A DNA stretch of 50,268 nucleotides from Bacteriovoracaceae bacterium (GCA_029865945.1 JARXAH010000047.1:1-50268); one strand, 5' to 3'; numbered from the stretch's first letter, positions 15,715-24,796 are shown. The notes: generated from the sequence alone by a model not told the origin. Program-made: numbers and translations.

Positions 15715-17178
15715 CTAACCTAAATCCACCAAAGACTCCAGCTGTAAAGCGCGACTTCCCTTTAAGAAAATAAAAGAGTGCTCTTTTGTCCATTTAGGCC
15801 AATAAATTTTAGCTTCGAGAGTCGTGTCAAACACTAAGCATTCACGATCAAGACCTTTTTGAAATTTCTTTTGCATCGAACCAACATAAACCACATTTAT
15901 CCACCCCATTGTCCTAACGAGTTGCCCAAGTTCTTCGTGATATTGGTCTTCTTGAGGCCCAAGTTCTCGCATGTCAGCAAGAATAATTAGTGATTGCTTG
16001 AGCTCTTCATCGCCGTGCTGAAGACAAAAAGTTTTGAAGGCCAACAACGCTGCTTCCATGGAACTGGGGTTTGCATTATAAGCATCAAGGAAAATTTTAT
16101 TTCCAAATTTTGATTCTAACCACTGAGAACGATTATTGGTGGGACGAAACTGAGACGCGGCCTTCTCTAGGGAGGAAATAAATTCTACGGAAACCTCTGC
16201 TGGAGGTAAACATAGGTACGCCATAACGCAAGCATTCGCTAGGTTGATAAAATTGTGTTCTCCTAAAATCCATGGATTTTCTATTTCAAATAATTTTTCT
16301 TTCCCCTTTGTGTGAACAAACAGCTGATTATTCTTAATTCGGTAGTAAAAATCCACTAACTCTACATTTTTTGCATCTCGAGAAAATGTCTTAACCCAAG
16401 AATGCTTACTTAACTTTTTTAATTCTAGGTCGTCATCATTTCTTAAGAAAAAATTCATGGAATGTTTTTCTTTTTTTTGTAATGACTGGAAGCGGTAAAA
16501 GGAAGCCTCTTCTTTACAAACATCGGCAAGCGTTGGGAAAAATTCCATATGGGTATGGCCAATATTAGTGGTCAATCCAATATCAGGAACAGCTACTCGG
16601 CATAAAAGCTCCATCTCTCCGGGGTGATTGCTGCCATATTCGACAACAGCAAATTTTGTCGTCCTCGTATCAATTTCTAATAACGTTAAGGGAACACCAA
16701 GATGGTTATTATTATTTTTCTTAGTAAAGACCACTGTGTCCTCCCAAAGGGATTTCATGATGTGAGACAACATCTCTTTAGTCGTTGTTTTGCCATTTGA
16801 TCCTGCGATGCCAATTAAAATTCCACCACAGGTGTCTTGCCAATGAGCAGAATGAAGTTGCGCCAACTCTTGCAAGTAAAGAACTGTGTTTTTAACTATT
16901 AAAATACTTACTTCAGGATATTGCTCTTTTATGGTTTCAATGATGGAACGGGCCTGCTTACTGTCTTGTGCGATGAGGAGAGAAGATTTTTGAGCTGCCT
17001 CCAATAAAAATTGATCGGCCTCAAATTTTTCTCCAGAAATTCCAATAAAAGACTGCCCACTTTTCAAAATTCTTGAGTCTGTGCAAATTTCCAAGTGAGA
17101 AGGCAATTGATGGTAATTTGCACCTTCGATGAATTGAATAATAGATAAGGGGCGAAAATAAAAACTTAATTCAACCAT
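15715..17178 (-). CDS. murF: UDP-MurNAc-tripeptide:D-Ala-D-Ala ligase MurF
   Basis: Role: adds D-Ala-D-Ala to complete the cytoplasmic pentapeptide precursor. The P-loop GIAGSNGKTTTKEML is intact, followed by NNNNHLGVPLTLLE, YGSNHPGEMELL, TNIGHTHMEFF and the C-terminal LDAYNANPSSMEAAL, all MurF hallmarks. I prefer the ATG at 17178 (487 aa): AAAGGA lies 6 nt upstream of it but directly abuts the alternative ATG at 17184. It overlaps murE by 8 bp, so translation is probably coupled. Confidence 0.96.
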   Translation of the reverse strand: MVELSFYFRPLSIIQFIEGANYHQLPSHLEICTDSRILKSGQSFIGISGEKFEADQFLLEAAQKSSLLIAQDSKQARSIIETIKEQYPEVSILIVKNTVLYLQELAQLHSAHWQDTCGGILIGIAGSNGKTTTKEMLSHIMKSLWEDTVVFTKKNNNNHLGVPLTLLEIDTRTTKFAVVEYGSNHPGEMELLCRVAVPDIGLTTNIGHTHMEFFPTLADVCKEEASFYRFQSLQKKEKHSMNFFLRNDDDLELKKLSKHSWVKTFSRDAKNVELVDFYYRIKNNQLFVHTKGKEKLFEIENPWILGEHNFINLANACVMAYLCLPPAEVSVEFISSLEKAASQFRPTNNRSQWLESKFGNKIFLDAYNANPSSMEAALLAFKTFCLQHGDEELKQSLIILADMRELGPQEDQYHEELGQLVRTMGWINVVYVGSMQKKFQKGLDRECLVFDTTLEAKIYWPKWTKEHSFIFLKGSRALQLESLVDLG

Positions 17179-18622
17179 GGTCATTCCTTTGATTCATGAA
17201 TGAAACGACAACGCCCTCATCACTATAAGGATGTTTCACATCATTGATTTGGATATAATCTTCGTGGCCTTTTCCGGCCACGAGCAGTACTTCATTAGGC
17301 CTAAGCCCTTTGAGAGCTTGCTTAAGCAATTTTTCTCGGTCGCTATCGCGCTCGTACGGGATGGTTATTCCAGGGATAATGTCATCGATGATCTCCTCTG
17401 GTTTTTCAAACCGAGGGTTATCAGAGGTAACGTAAATATAATCTGCAAACTTTGAAACGGCGGCCCCCATGAGCGGTCTCTTGGTTTTATCCCGATTGCC
17501 GCCACATCCAAAGAGAACTTTTACTTTTCGATCTAGGAAATTCTCTTTTAAAGACTTGCATGCGTTCTCTAATGCATCTGGTGTGTGAGCATAATCAATG
17601 GTGACCACACCGCCCTTTGGCATTTTTTTTATGATCATTCTTCCAGGGACTTGAGGGATTTTATTTAAGTCCACCGGCCTCAAAATTTTATTTTCTCGTC
17701 CTAAAATATCTCTTAGTAGCGAAATGGCCACCGATAAATTGTCTCGCATGAAATGGATTTCTGTCATGGGATTATTAGAATTTGCAAAATCTACCACATC
17801 GCATAGTTTTGCCTGACGACTAGGAATCTTTTTGAAAATTTCTTTTTGACTAGCAGGTAAAAATAAAGAAGCATCTGGTTTTAAGTATTTTAAAATTTTC
17901 AATTTTGAAGCGAAATAGTGCTCCATGGTTTTATGATAATCTAGATGATCTTGGGTAAAAGAAGTCCAGCCGGCACCATCAAGTTGAACATGAAAAAATC
18001 GCTCTTGATCGAGCGCGTGACTGCTCATCTCAAATACACAATAATCAAATTCCTTTTGATACTGATAAATATATTTTCGAAATAATAAATATCCCGGACT
18101 AGTGAGTGAAAAATTCTCCCCAACTTTTCCATTGAGAAAAAGTCCAAGCGTACCGATCAGCATTGTTTTGCACTGTTGCTCCATTAGTAAATGATGCAAA
18201 AAATAGGTCGTGGAAGTTTTCCCATTCGTACCGGTTATCCCAATCATTTTCTTATTTTGAGGATAGGGATATATTTCATCACACAATTTTTCTTGAAACT
18301 CATGCCACTCACTGGGTCTAATCACTACGAACGAGAGCGCTGCTGGTATTTTCATTTGAGGCATTGATGAAAAAAAAATTAACTTAGGAAGTGTCGCTAG
18401 ATCATTAATCCGTTTCTCTAAAATATTTTGCGCTTCAAGTCCCGCATGCAAATGATAGAGAATAATTTCATCAGACTTTGCATGATTCAATTGATCATGA
18501 ATTTTTGAATAAGAAACACGCTCATTTTGGCTAGAGGGAAAATTCCCACTTAAAAAAAAATTTTGTAACTTATTTAAACTTAAAACATTTTGAATTACTA
18601 AAGAATCGCTATCTCTACTCAT
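17171..18622 (-). CDS. murE: UDP-MurNAc-dipeptide:meso-DAP ligase MurE
   Basis: Role: adds the third stem-peptide residue. The intact P-loop GITGTNGKTSTTYF, the FEMSSHALDQERF and FTQDHLDYH motifs, TIDYAHTPDAL and VLFGCGGNRDKTKRPLMG are present. The DNPR motif (in VTSDNPRFEKPEEI) is the known marker of meso-diaminopimelate specificity, so the wall should be DAP-type. Length 483 aa. The N-terminal third is more divergent than the core. It overlaps ftsI by 8 bp and murF by 8 bp. Confidence 0.96.
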   Translation of the reverse strand: MSRDSDSLVIQNVLSLNKLQNFFLSGNFPSSQNERVSYSKIHDQLNHAKSDEIILYHLHAGLEAQNILEKRINDLATLPKLIFFSSMPQMKIPAALSFVVIRPSEWHEFQEKLCDEIYPYPQNKKMIGITGTNGKTSTTYFLHHLLMEQQCKTMLIGTLGLFLNGKVGENFSLTSPGYLLFRKYIYQYQKEFDYCVFEMSSHALDQERFFHVQLDGAGWTSFTQDHLDYHKTMEHYFASKLKILKYLKPDASLFLPASQKEIFKKIPSRQAKLCDVVDFANSNNPMTEIHFMRDNLSVAISLLRDILGRENKILRPVDLNKIPQVPGRMIIKKMPKGGVVTIDYAHTPDALENACKSLKENFLDRKVKVLFGCGGNRDKTKRPLMGAAVSKFADYIYVTSDNPRFEKPEEIIDDIIPGITIPYERDSDREKLLKQALKGLRPNEVLLVAGKGHEDYIQINDVKHPYSDEGVVVSFMNQRNDHG

Positions 18623-20636
18623 ATACTGGCTCTTGAAAGTGAAGTTTCACCTTGGCCTGCACGGATTTTTTTGTCCCTGCGCTAGGTTCTTGAGAGACAA
18701 CAATACCATGGCCATTGGATTCTAAATAGATTTGTTCTCGATCGGCCAATTCAAAACTTTGAATTTTATCTAGGCCTCGAAAATCAGGGATCGTGGGAAC
18801 TTTAGGATCAAATTTCTTATCATTTTTCTTGTCATTTTTCTTATCGGTTTTCTTAGCGCCAATAGTTTTCGCAGATTTAATTGATAGAGTCTGCTCTAAG
18901 GCCATTAAATCTAATTCTTTGGATTTCTCTTCCATTGGGGCGGCATTGAGATCGCCTCTTTTATATAAAATGGACTGGGCAACATTGGCAAAAATAGGCG
19001 CGGCCACATCATTGCCGTAAATTTTTCCTTTAGGTTCATCTATGTAGACAAAAATAATAAAGCGGTTTTGCACGTTGGAAGGATAACCTGCAAAGGCCGC
19101 AAAATACCCAGAGTATTTTCCAGTCTTATCCACTTTTTGCGCCGTACTGGTTTTTCCCGCTATTTCATAGTGATCAATTTTTGCGTTCCAACCCGTTCCT
19201 TCGTCAATAACGCCTTTTAGCATAGATTCTAATTTTTCCCTCGTCTTCGCAGAAAACATCATGGGCGGCGGTGTGGCGACTGTTTGCTTATTATCTTTAT
19301 TCTCTGCTACGTTTAGATCCTGAGTAGGATCCAAAATAACTTTGGGGGCCATCCACTCTCCGTTATCCGCAATCGCTCGGTAGAGGGATAGAACTTGAAT
19401 CCCCGTTAAGGCCACTCCTTGGCCGAAACTAATATTACTAAAACCAATTTTACTCTCCAACTGTTTGGGTTGATAGATTCCTCTGGATTCCGAAGGTAAT
19501 CCAATATCTGTTTTTTCACCAATTCGATACTTCGTTAGATATTTTGCAAATTTATCATTTCCTAGGGCAAAAGCAATTTTTGTCGTTCCAATATTGGAAC
19601 TATTTTGCAAAATCTCTGCCACCGATAATGTTCCAAATTTATGCCCTGAAGCTTCGCCAATGGTGCGATTGCCAATTTGAAATTTTCCATTCTCACAAAA
19701 AAATTTAGTATTTGGATTAACTATTCCCTCTTCCATCGCCGCAGCAATCGTAAATGTTTTAAACACGGATCCTGGCTCAAAAGGATTAGAAATAAAACCA
19801 AGTGAACGATTTTCTGGGGGGTAGAGATTGTACTCATTGGGATCAAAAGTTGGGTAATTGGCCATCGCCAAAATTTCTCCACTCTTTGCATCCATAATAC
19901 CAATGCCTCCGCCCTTAGCATTTGTTTTTGCAATTCCTTCTTGCAAAAATTTTTCAGCTATCGTTTGCATATCTTTATCAATGGTTAAATAAACATCTTC
20001 CCCGCGGGAATGGAACTCAATCGTTTCAAATTTGATAGCTCTTCCTTTCGCATCTCGCATGTATCTAATGACCTTCGCCTGCCCTTTTAATTTTTGATCA
20101 TAAGCAAATTCCACGCCACCAATTCCATGATTATCAACACTAACAAACCCAATCAGAGATGCGGCCAGTGTTCCATTGGGATAAAAGCGACTTACCTTTT
20201 CATCCACATAGATACCCTCTAAATCTTTAATTCGTTTAACTTGTTTTTCGTTTAAGCGAATTTCTCTTTCCAGGTAAGTAAATTTATTTCGGTGCTTTAT
20301 TTTTTTAATATACTCGTTACAATTTTGTTCTTCTAAAATCTGACACAATTTTCGTATTTCGCGGTTATTGAGCAATTCTTTAGGCATGACAAAGATATCG
20401 TAACTTCTTCGGTTGATCGCAAGCGGAAGTCCATTGCGATCGTAAATATTTCCACGGTTTGGGTAAGCGGTCACTGTCCTGAAATACTGACTGGCCGCAT
20501 AGTTTTTCAATTTTTCTTTTATGGATGTTTGAATATAAATGCCGCGGATGACAATTCCTACTGCGATCAAAGACAAAATGATAAAAGTAAATCCTGCTCT
20601 GGTCCTAATTCGATTATTCATATTTAAGTTTATCAT
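18615..20636 (-). CDS. ftsI: Septal peptidoglycan transpeptidase FtsI (PBP) with PASTA domain
   Basis: Role: class B penicillin-binding protein that cross-links septal wall with FtsW. There is one N-terminal transmembrane helix (about 14-33), then a PBP dimerisation domain (YPNRGNIYDRNGLPLA). The transpeptidase domain carries SVFK (Ser290 nucleophile), SSN (346-348) and KTS (495-497, commonly KTG). A Lys/Asp repeat linker (KKTDKKNDKKNDKKFD) leads to one C-terminal PASTA-like domain (about 610-670). At 673 aa it is longer than E. coli FtsI. An alternative ATG at 20621 would shorten it by 5 residues; neither has a clear Shine-Dalgarno. Confidence 0.95.
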   Translation of the reverse strand: MINLNMNNRIRTRAGFTFIILSLIAVGIVIRGIYIQTSIKEKLKNYAASQYFRTVTAYPNRGNIYDRNGLPLAINRRSYDIFVMPKELLNNREIRKLCQILEEQNCNEYIKKIKHRNKFTYLEREIRLNEKQVKRIKDLEGIYVDEKVSRFYPNGTLAASLIGFVSVDNHGIGGVEFAYDQKLKGQAKVIRYMRDAKGRAIKFETIEFHSRGEDVYLTIDKDMQTIAEKFLQEGIAKTNAKGGGIGIMDAKSGEILAMANYPTFDPNEYNLYPPENRSLGFISNPFEPGSVFKTFTIAAAMEEGIVNPNTKFFCENGKFQIGNRTIGEASGHKFGTLSVAEILQNSSNIGTTKIAFALGNDKFAKYLTKYRIGEKTDIGLPSESRGIYQPKQLESKIGFSNISFGQGVALTGIQVLSLYRAIADNGEWMAPKVILDPTQDLNVAENKDNKQTVATPPPMMFSAKTREKLESMLKGVIDEGTGWNAKIDHYEIAGKTSTAQKVDKTGKYSGYFAAFAGYPSNVQNRFIIFVYIDEPKGKIYGNDVAAPIFANVAQSILYKRGDLNAAPMEEKSKELDLMALEQTLSIKSAKTIGAKKTDKKNDKKNDKKFDPKVPTIPDFRGLDKIQSFELADREQIYLESNGHGIVVSQEPSAGTKKSVQAKVKLHFQEPVYE

Positions 20637-20664
20637 TTTGATGGCACTCGCTATAGGCCAAAAG

Positions 20665-20970
20665 CTAGGGAACGACTAGGATTTGTTTATTTGAGGGGGC
20701 GTGAAGATCATATTTTTCGGCCATTCCTCTCAGTGAAACTGATGAAAGCGCGTTGGCCCGCTCTGCTTTTAATTCTTTGTTAAGCATAAATGTTTGATAA
20801 GATTTTTTTTTGAGTTCACCAATTTGATAATCGAGTTCCACATTTTTCATGCGAACTGCGATGTAGGAAACTCCCATGAGGGCAAACAATAATACAAAAA
20901 TGGTATTGCGAGTACTTCCGAAGATGAGGTGAAAAAAGTTGCCGATTTTTTTTAGGCCAATCCATGCCAT
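20665..20970 (-). CDS. ftsL: Cell division protein FtsL
   Basis: Role: small bitopic divisome protein that forms a complex with FtsB and FtsQ. The 101-aa product has a short cytoplasmic N-terminus, one transmembrane helix (about 22-40) and a coiled coil rich in Lys/Leu/Glu. It ends with MAEKYDLHAPSNKQILVV, matching the FtsL pattern of A.+.gL..P...Q...v. Position between rsmH and ftsI is canonical. AAAGGA lies 5-6 nt upstream of the ATG. Confidence 0.88.
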   Translation of the reverse strand: MAWIGLKKIGNFFHLIFGSTRNTIFVLLFALMGVSYIAVRMKNVELDYQIGELKKKSYQTFMLNKELKAERANALSSVSLRGMAEKYDLHAPSNKQILVVP

Positions 20971-20995
20971 AAAAATCCTTTCTATAGAAATCGTT

Positions 20996-21946
20996 TTAAA
21001 TTTTTTTGCGCTCTATTATCCTTAGTTTAGCACTCCTAGCTCTTCTGTTTAAAGCAATTTCTTGCTCACTCGCAATGAGTGGTTTCTTCGTTAAAATTCT
21101 AAATTCTGCTTGATCACAATCAAGAAAGAAATTTTTTACGATTCGATCTTCCAGTGAATGAAAGGAAATAATTCCCATTCGCCCCCCTGGTTTCAATAAT
21201 TGAACGCCAAGCTCCATCGCTTTTTGGAGCACGGCCAATTCTTGGTTCACCTCAATTCTCAGCGCTTGAAAGACTCTTGTGGCCGGATGGCGATGTTGAT
21301 GTCTAAGGGATTTTGGGTAGGAATAAAAACAAATGGCCTCTAATTCTTTGGTGGTTTGAAGGGGATTTTTTCGCCTTGTTTCCACTATTTTTTCTGCGAT
21401 TCTCTCTGCAAATGGCTCTTCGCCATAGTCAGTAAAAACTTGAATCAACTTATCAAGCTTGTAATGATTTAAAATATCAGCGGCAGTTATCTCACTACGT
21501 AAATCCATTCGCATATCGAGCGGGCCATCCTCTCTAAAGGAAAACCCTCTTTTAAAGGAATCAAGATGATGGGACGAAACTCCGATGTCCGCCAAAATCA
21601 TATCGAACTTGATTCGTTCCGTTTCGCTCCCCTCAGTTACCAACTGAGATAAAACTTTAGCAAAATTGTCATGAAAAAAAGTAACTGAATGGTTAAGGCC
21701 AAGCTTAGCTAACTTTTCTTTTCCGGCACTTAAGGCCTCTTCATCTTGATCGATAGCGTACACCTGGAGATGAGGAAATTTTCTCATAAAGGCAATCGAG
21801 TGACCGCCGCCACCGAATGTTAAATCCAAATAAGTAGCGGCATTTTTATCAGATTCAAAATGAGGTAAGAAATGGAGGATTTGACTTAAGAGTACAGGCT
21901 CATGTTCTAGATAATCTTCTTTGTTCTCATTCGTCTCTTTAGTCAT
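20996..21946 (-). CDS. rsmH: 16S rRNA m4C1402 methyltransferase RsmH
   Basis: Role: methylates N4 of C1402 in 16S rRNA; its gene usually opens dcw clusters. The sequence has HEPVLLSQIL at the N-terminus, the SAM loop YLDLTFGGGGHS, YAIDQDEEAL, DMILADIGVSSHHLD, FSFREDGPLDMRMD, RVFQALRIEVNQEL and the C-terminal GIISFHSLEDRIVKNFF motif. Length 316 aa is typical. It overlaps mtnP by 8 bp; the usual upstream mraZ is absent. Confidence 0.97.
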   Translation of the reverse strand: MTKETNENKEDYLEHEPVLLSQILHFLPHFESDKNAATYLDLTFGGGGHSIAFMRKFPHLQVYAIDQDEEALSAGKEKLAKLGLNHSVTFFHDNFAKVLSQLVTEGSETERIKFDMILADIGVSSHHLDSFKRGFSFREDGPLDMRMDLRSEITAADILNHYKLDKLIQVFTDYGEEPFAERIAEKIVETRRKNPLQTTKELEAICFYSYPKSLRHQHRHPATRVFQALRIEVNQELAVLQKAMELGVQLLKPGGRMGIISFHSLEDRIVKNFFLDCDQAEFRILTKKPLIASEQEIALNRRARSAKLRIIERKKI

Positions 21947-22790
21947 TGATAAGAGTTTTTATCCAAGGATACATTTCAACATTGAAGCCTTTAGTCACAA
22001 TGCTGTTTTTATTTACGGGATCCAATTCCCATTTTCTTGATAGCATCTTAGGGAGTACTTCAATTAAAAATTTGGTCACGTTCGCTTGATTCCGCTTCAT
22101 GACTTTCATGATCTCTTCTAAGGTGCAAAATTCATCCTTCCAACAGTCAAAATCCGTAATCATCGATATGGCCGTGTAAGCGAGGCCGGCTTCTTGCGCC
22201 AAGTAGGATTCAGGCACGTTGGTCATCCCGATCACACTCGCACCCCAGCTTTTGAAGAGAAGAGATTCTGCTCTACTAGAAAATTGCGGCCCTTCTACGC
22301 AAAGATAAGTGCCTCGGTCATGAACAAGCGAGCTTCCTAAAAGGGATTTTGCTTCTTGAAATAAAAATTCTCTCATAGGCGCAAAAATAGGATAAGCAGC
22401 TGAAACATGTCCAACGACCCCCGCTTCAAAAAAGGAGCGTTTTCGCAGGCCCTTGGTCATATCCAGCATTTGATCCACAAAAACAAAATGTCCTGGTTTA
22501 TATTGTTCTTGAAGTGAACCCACTGCCGACAAAGAAAGTACGGCCTGAGCTCCCAAAAATTTTAATGCGTAAATATTGGCGCGGTAGTTCACTTCTGACG
22601 GAGAAATCTGATGATTCACTCCATGACGTGGAAGAAAATAAAAAGTAACTTCACTATTTTTAATTTTTAGTTCAAGGATGGGTGCGGAAATTTCACCAAA
22701 AGGAGTTAATAAATTGTGCTCTTTAACTAGCTCCCAGTTACTTTGTGCCAATTCATAAATTCCTGATCCACCAACAATTCCAAGTTTCAT
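21939..22790 (-). CDS. mtnP: S-methyl-5'-thioadenosine phosphorylase family protein
   Basis: Family role: cleaves methylthioadenosine (or another purine nucleoside) with phosphate, in methionine and purine salvage. The product begins MKLGIVGGSGIYELA, with the phosphate-binding GGSGIY. It continues with FLPRHGVNHQISPSEVNYRA, SLSAVGSLQ, CVEGPQFSSRAES and IGMTNVPESYLAQEAGLAY. The late motif ITDFDCW has the Asp expected for 6-aminopurine (adenine) recognition. I use the ATG at 22790 (283 aa), matching the family start; a longer frame runs into dksA. The association with rsmH is operonic (8-bp overlap). Confidence 0.88.
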   Translation of the reverse strand: MKLGIVGGSGIYELAQSNWELVKEHNLLTPFGEISAPILELKIKNSEVTFYFLPRHGVNHQISPSEVNYRANIYALKFLGAQAVLSLSAVGSLQEQYKPGHFVFVDQMLDMTKGLRKRSFFEAGVVGHVSAAYPIFAPMREFLFQEAKSLLGSSLVHDRGTYLCVEGPQFSSRAESLLFKSWGASVIGMTNVPESYLAQEAGLAYTAISMITDFDCWKDEFCTLEEIMKVMKRNQANVTKFLIEVLPKMLSRKWELDPVNKNSIVTKGFNVEMYPWIKTLIND

Positions 22791-22803
22791 CTTGTTTACC
22801 CAA

Positions 22804-23229
22804 TTATATTTGCATTTGTTTGAAGGCCTCACCCATAGATTTAGATTTTGAAGACATAATATTATGATCTTCATCTCTCTCTAAATCTTCTTTGCAGTTG
22901 ATACATAAATCTGCGGTTGGTCTGGCAATTAATCTTGCAAATTTTATCTCTGCCCCGCACTCTTCACAAAACCCAAAATCTTCAGAATCTAAATGCTGTA
23001 ATGATTTCTCAATTTTCTTTAAATAAAATAAATCGCGATTTCGCATCCGCAAGATCTGCGCTTGTGTTAAATCTACCGTGGCCATGTCCACTTCATCAGA
23101 CATTTCATCTTTTACATTTAAATTCCCAACAATCGGATTTTCTTGAAGAAATAATTTCTCTTTTTCTTCCATCAATTTTTCTCGAATTTTTTCTTTTTGC
23201 TTTAAACTTAAACCCTTTTCCTTACTCAC
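22804..23229 (-). CDS. dksA: DksA/TraR-type zinc-finger transcription regulator
   Basis: Family role: binds the RNA polymerase secondary channel and, with ppGpp, adjusts rRNA and stress promoters. The 141-aa product has a Lys/Glu-rich coiled-coil N-terminus. The tip DEVDMA (45-50) matches the DksA D..D.A pattern needed for activity. The C4 zinc finger has Cys88, Cys91, Cys109 and Cys112 (FGFCEECG, LCINC), followed by a charged tail. The intact tip argues for a functional DksA rather than a tip-less TraR-like relative. It lies 30 bp after mglA and upstream of the wall-synthesis genes. Confidence 0.88.
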   Translation of the reverse strand: MSKEKGLSLKQKEKIREKLMEEKEKLFLQENPIVGNLNVKDEMSDEVDMATVDLTQAQILRMRNRDLFYLKKIEKSLQHLDSEDFGFCEECGAEIKFARLIARPTADLCINCKEDLERDEDHNIMSSKSKSMGEAFKQMQI

Positions 23230-23259
23230 AACAACCCCACATTAAAATTAATAAAAAAA

Positions 23260-23850
23260 TTAATTTATTCCCCCACGAACATTGATCAGAACTAATTTGC
23301 TAATCATTTTCAAAGTTTCAAAAACGCCTTCGCCTTTGATGGCCACTGACTCAAACTCAGGATGATTTAATTCATTAAGTTTTTTTGTTAGGTCCTGGCG
23401 AGGCACTATATTGGACATATCACGTTTGTTCCACTGAAATACTAGTGGAATTTTACGAATGTCATATCCCTGTTCTTCTAAGTTCAACTTTAAACTACTT
23501 AAGCTCTCTAAATTGTCATCCATTCGCGAAACTTGCGAGTCCGCCACAAAGATGACGCCATCGACTGCGCGCAAGATCAGTTTACGACTTGGTTCGTAGA
23601 CTACTTGACCGGGAACGGTATAAAGATGGAAGCGTGTTTTGTATCCTCTAATTTCCCCTACGTCTAGAGGTAAAAAGTCAAAAAATAAAGTTCGCTCATT
23701 ATCGGTATCCAAGGTGGAGAGACTACTTTTGATTCCACCTTGAGTTTTATGAAAAATGTATTGAATATTTGTGGTTTTTCCACCAAGCCCGGGCCCGTAG
23801 TAAACAATCTTGCAATTGATCTCTTTACTCTTTTCATTCATCAGCGCCAT
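23260..23850 (-). CDS. mglA: MglA-type Ras-like small GTPase
   Basis: Family role: polarity and motility GTPase (Myxococcus gliding; also polarity-linked processes in Bdellovibrio). The P-loop GPGLGGKTTN (19-28), TRFHLYTVPGQVVYE (switch II region with the MglA-specific TVPGQ), KLILRAVDGVIFVADSQ and the NKRD base motif are all present. Length 196 aa. The ATG at 23850 gives MALMNEKSKEINCKIVYYG, matching the family start. No mglB-like roadblock gene is adjacent. It heads the long co-oriented run that includes dksA and the dcw genes. Confidence 0.93.
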   Translation of the reverse strand: MALMNEKSKEINCKIVYYGPGLGGKTTNIQYIFHKTQGGIKSSLSTLDTDNERTLFFDFLPLDVGEIRGYKTRFHLYTVPGQVVYEPSRKLILRAVDGVIFVADSQVSRMDDNLESLSSLKLNLEEQGYDIRKIPLVFQWNKRDMSNIVPRQDLTKKLNELNHPEFESVAIKGEGVFETLKMISKLVLINVRGGIN

Positions 23851-24170
23851 AAAACCACCACTTTACTTAACAAGGATTGAATTAATAATTGTTTATTACT
23901 CTTTAGTCTTTATAAATTATCTTACATAGTAAAAAAAAATGAAACTAGCGTAATAATTATTTATAACGACCTAGGTCCCTCGTAAATTTCGCCACTCTAC
24001 GGACTCCTTTTTCTGCGGCTTGCTTGGAGCAAGCCTCGAAACGTCGTCCCTCGACTGTGCTTGAGCACACTCTCGACGTGACGAAATTTCCAGAGGGCCT
24101 TAGGTCGTTCCATAACAAGTAGGAAGAAAAAATTATTTATACCCCGGATTTAGACTTCAAAAATTCTCAC
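23851..24170 (-). other. Intergenic region upstream of mglA with repeat copy 2
   Basis: The 320 bp between recR and mglA contain the 145-bp palindromic repeat (23965-24109). The AT-rich 23851-23964 stretch must hold the mglA promoter; candidate -10-like boxes (GATAAT, TATAAA on the minus strand) occur, but I cannot assign a -35. No open frame of interest is seen. Confidence 0.5.
23965..24109 (-). repeat. Palindromic dispersed repeat, copy 2 (145 bp, inverted)
   Basis: Read on the minus strand it starts AACGACCTAAGGCCC and ends GGGACCTAGGTCGTT. It matches copy 1 (4392-4513) over nearly all of its length with only a few substitutions. It carries a 29-bp segment containing the hairpin TGTGCT-ca-AGCACA, where copy 1 has 6 bp. 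The shared internal hairpin is GGCTTGCT-cca-AGCAAGCC. The outer stem differs from copy 1 at paired positions (AACGACC/GGTCGTT here, AACTGCC/GGTAGTT there), so pairing is preserved while sequence changed. Confidence 0.85.
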
Positions 24171-24794
24171 TTAAAGTACAACTTTGTTAGAAAAGGAAGC
24201 TGAAATGGTGAGCGGGTCAAGATACTCAAAATTCCCTCCGATGGGCATGCCAAGACCGATTCTCTCGACGGAAACGGAAGAAAATCTTTGCTTAATGAGG
24301 TCAGCCAAAAATGCGGAAGTGACGTCCCCTTCGACTGAGGGATTGATCGCTAAAATAACTTTTTGATATTCTCCAACAGCTAAACGTTCCAAAAGTGAAT
24401 CTACACGAAGATTCCTTGAGGTTACACCCAACATAGGATTTAGAACGCCGCCAAGCAAGTGATAGTGGCCTTTAAAAAAGTTCGCGTTCTCGATGGCCAC
24501 AAAGTCGGTAAACTGCTCAACGACACATAGAGACTTTTGCAACTTGCGCTCATCGTCGCTACAAAGATGACACACTTTTTTTCCCAAACTTTCTGGTAAA
24601 TCCGTAAAACATCCGCACCATTCGCAATTTTGCAACGAACGCAAATGATCGATGGATTCTAGGAATTGCTGGGTATCTTTTTCATTCCAACGAAGCATGT
24701 CGAGGACATAGCGAAGGGCCGTTCGTCTTCCCACGCCTGGGAGGCCCTGAAGCGCGGAAATGGCCTCTTCAATTTTAGGAGGTAACTGCAACAT
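24171..24794 (-). CDS. recR: Recombination mediator RecR
   Basis: Role: with RecF/RecO loads RecA at ssDNA gaps. The helix-hairpin-helix LQGLPGVGRRTALRY, a C4 zinc finger (CEWCGC...VCHLC), and a Toprim domain (LCVVEQFTDFVAIE, VILAINPSVEGD, TSAFLADLI) are in order. It ends with RIGLGMPIGGNFEYLDPLTI. Length 207 aa is typical. It starts 2 bp after the ebfC stop; the ebfC-recR pair next to dnaX is a widely conserved arrangement. Confidence 0.97.
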   Translation of the reverse strand: MLQLPPKIEEAISALQGLPGVGRRTALRYVLDMLRWNEKDTQQFLESIDHLRSLQNCEWCGCFTDLPESLGKKVCHLCSDDERKLQKSLCVVEQFTDFVAIENANFFKGHYHLLGGVLNPMLGVTSRNLRVDSLLERLAVGEYQKVILAINPSVEGDVTSAFLADLIKQRFSSVSVERIGLGMPIGGNFEYLDPLTISASFSNKVVL

Positions 24795-24796
24795 GA

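Noticed and set aside
22917-23285. 122-codon plus-strand frame over dksA
   Set aside because: Antisense shadow of a well-supported zinc-finger gene.
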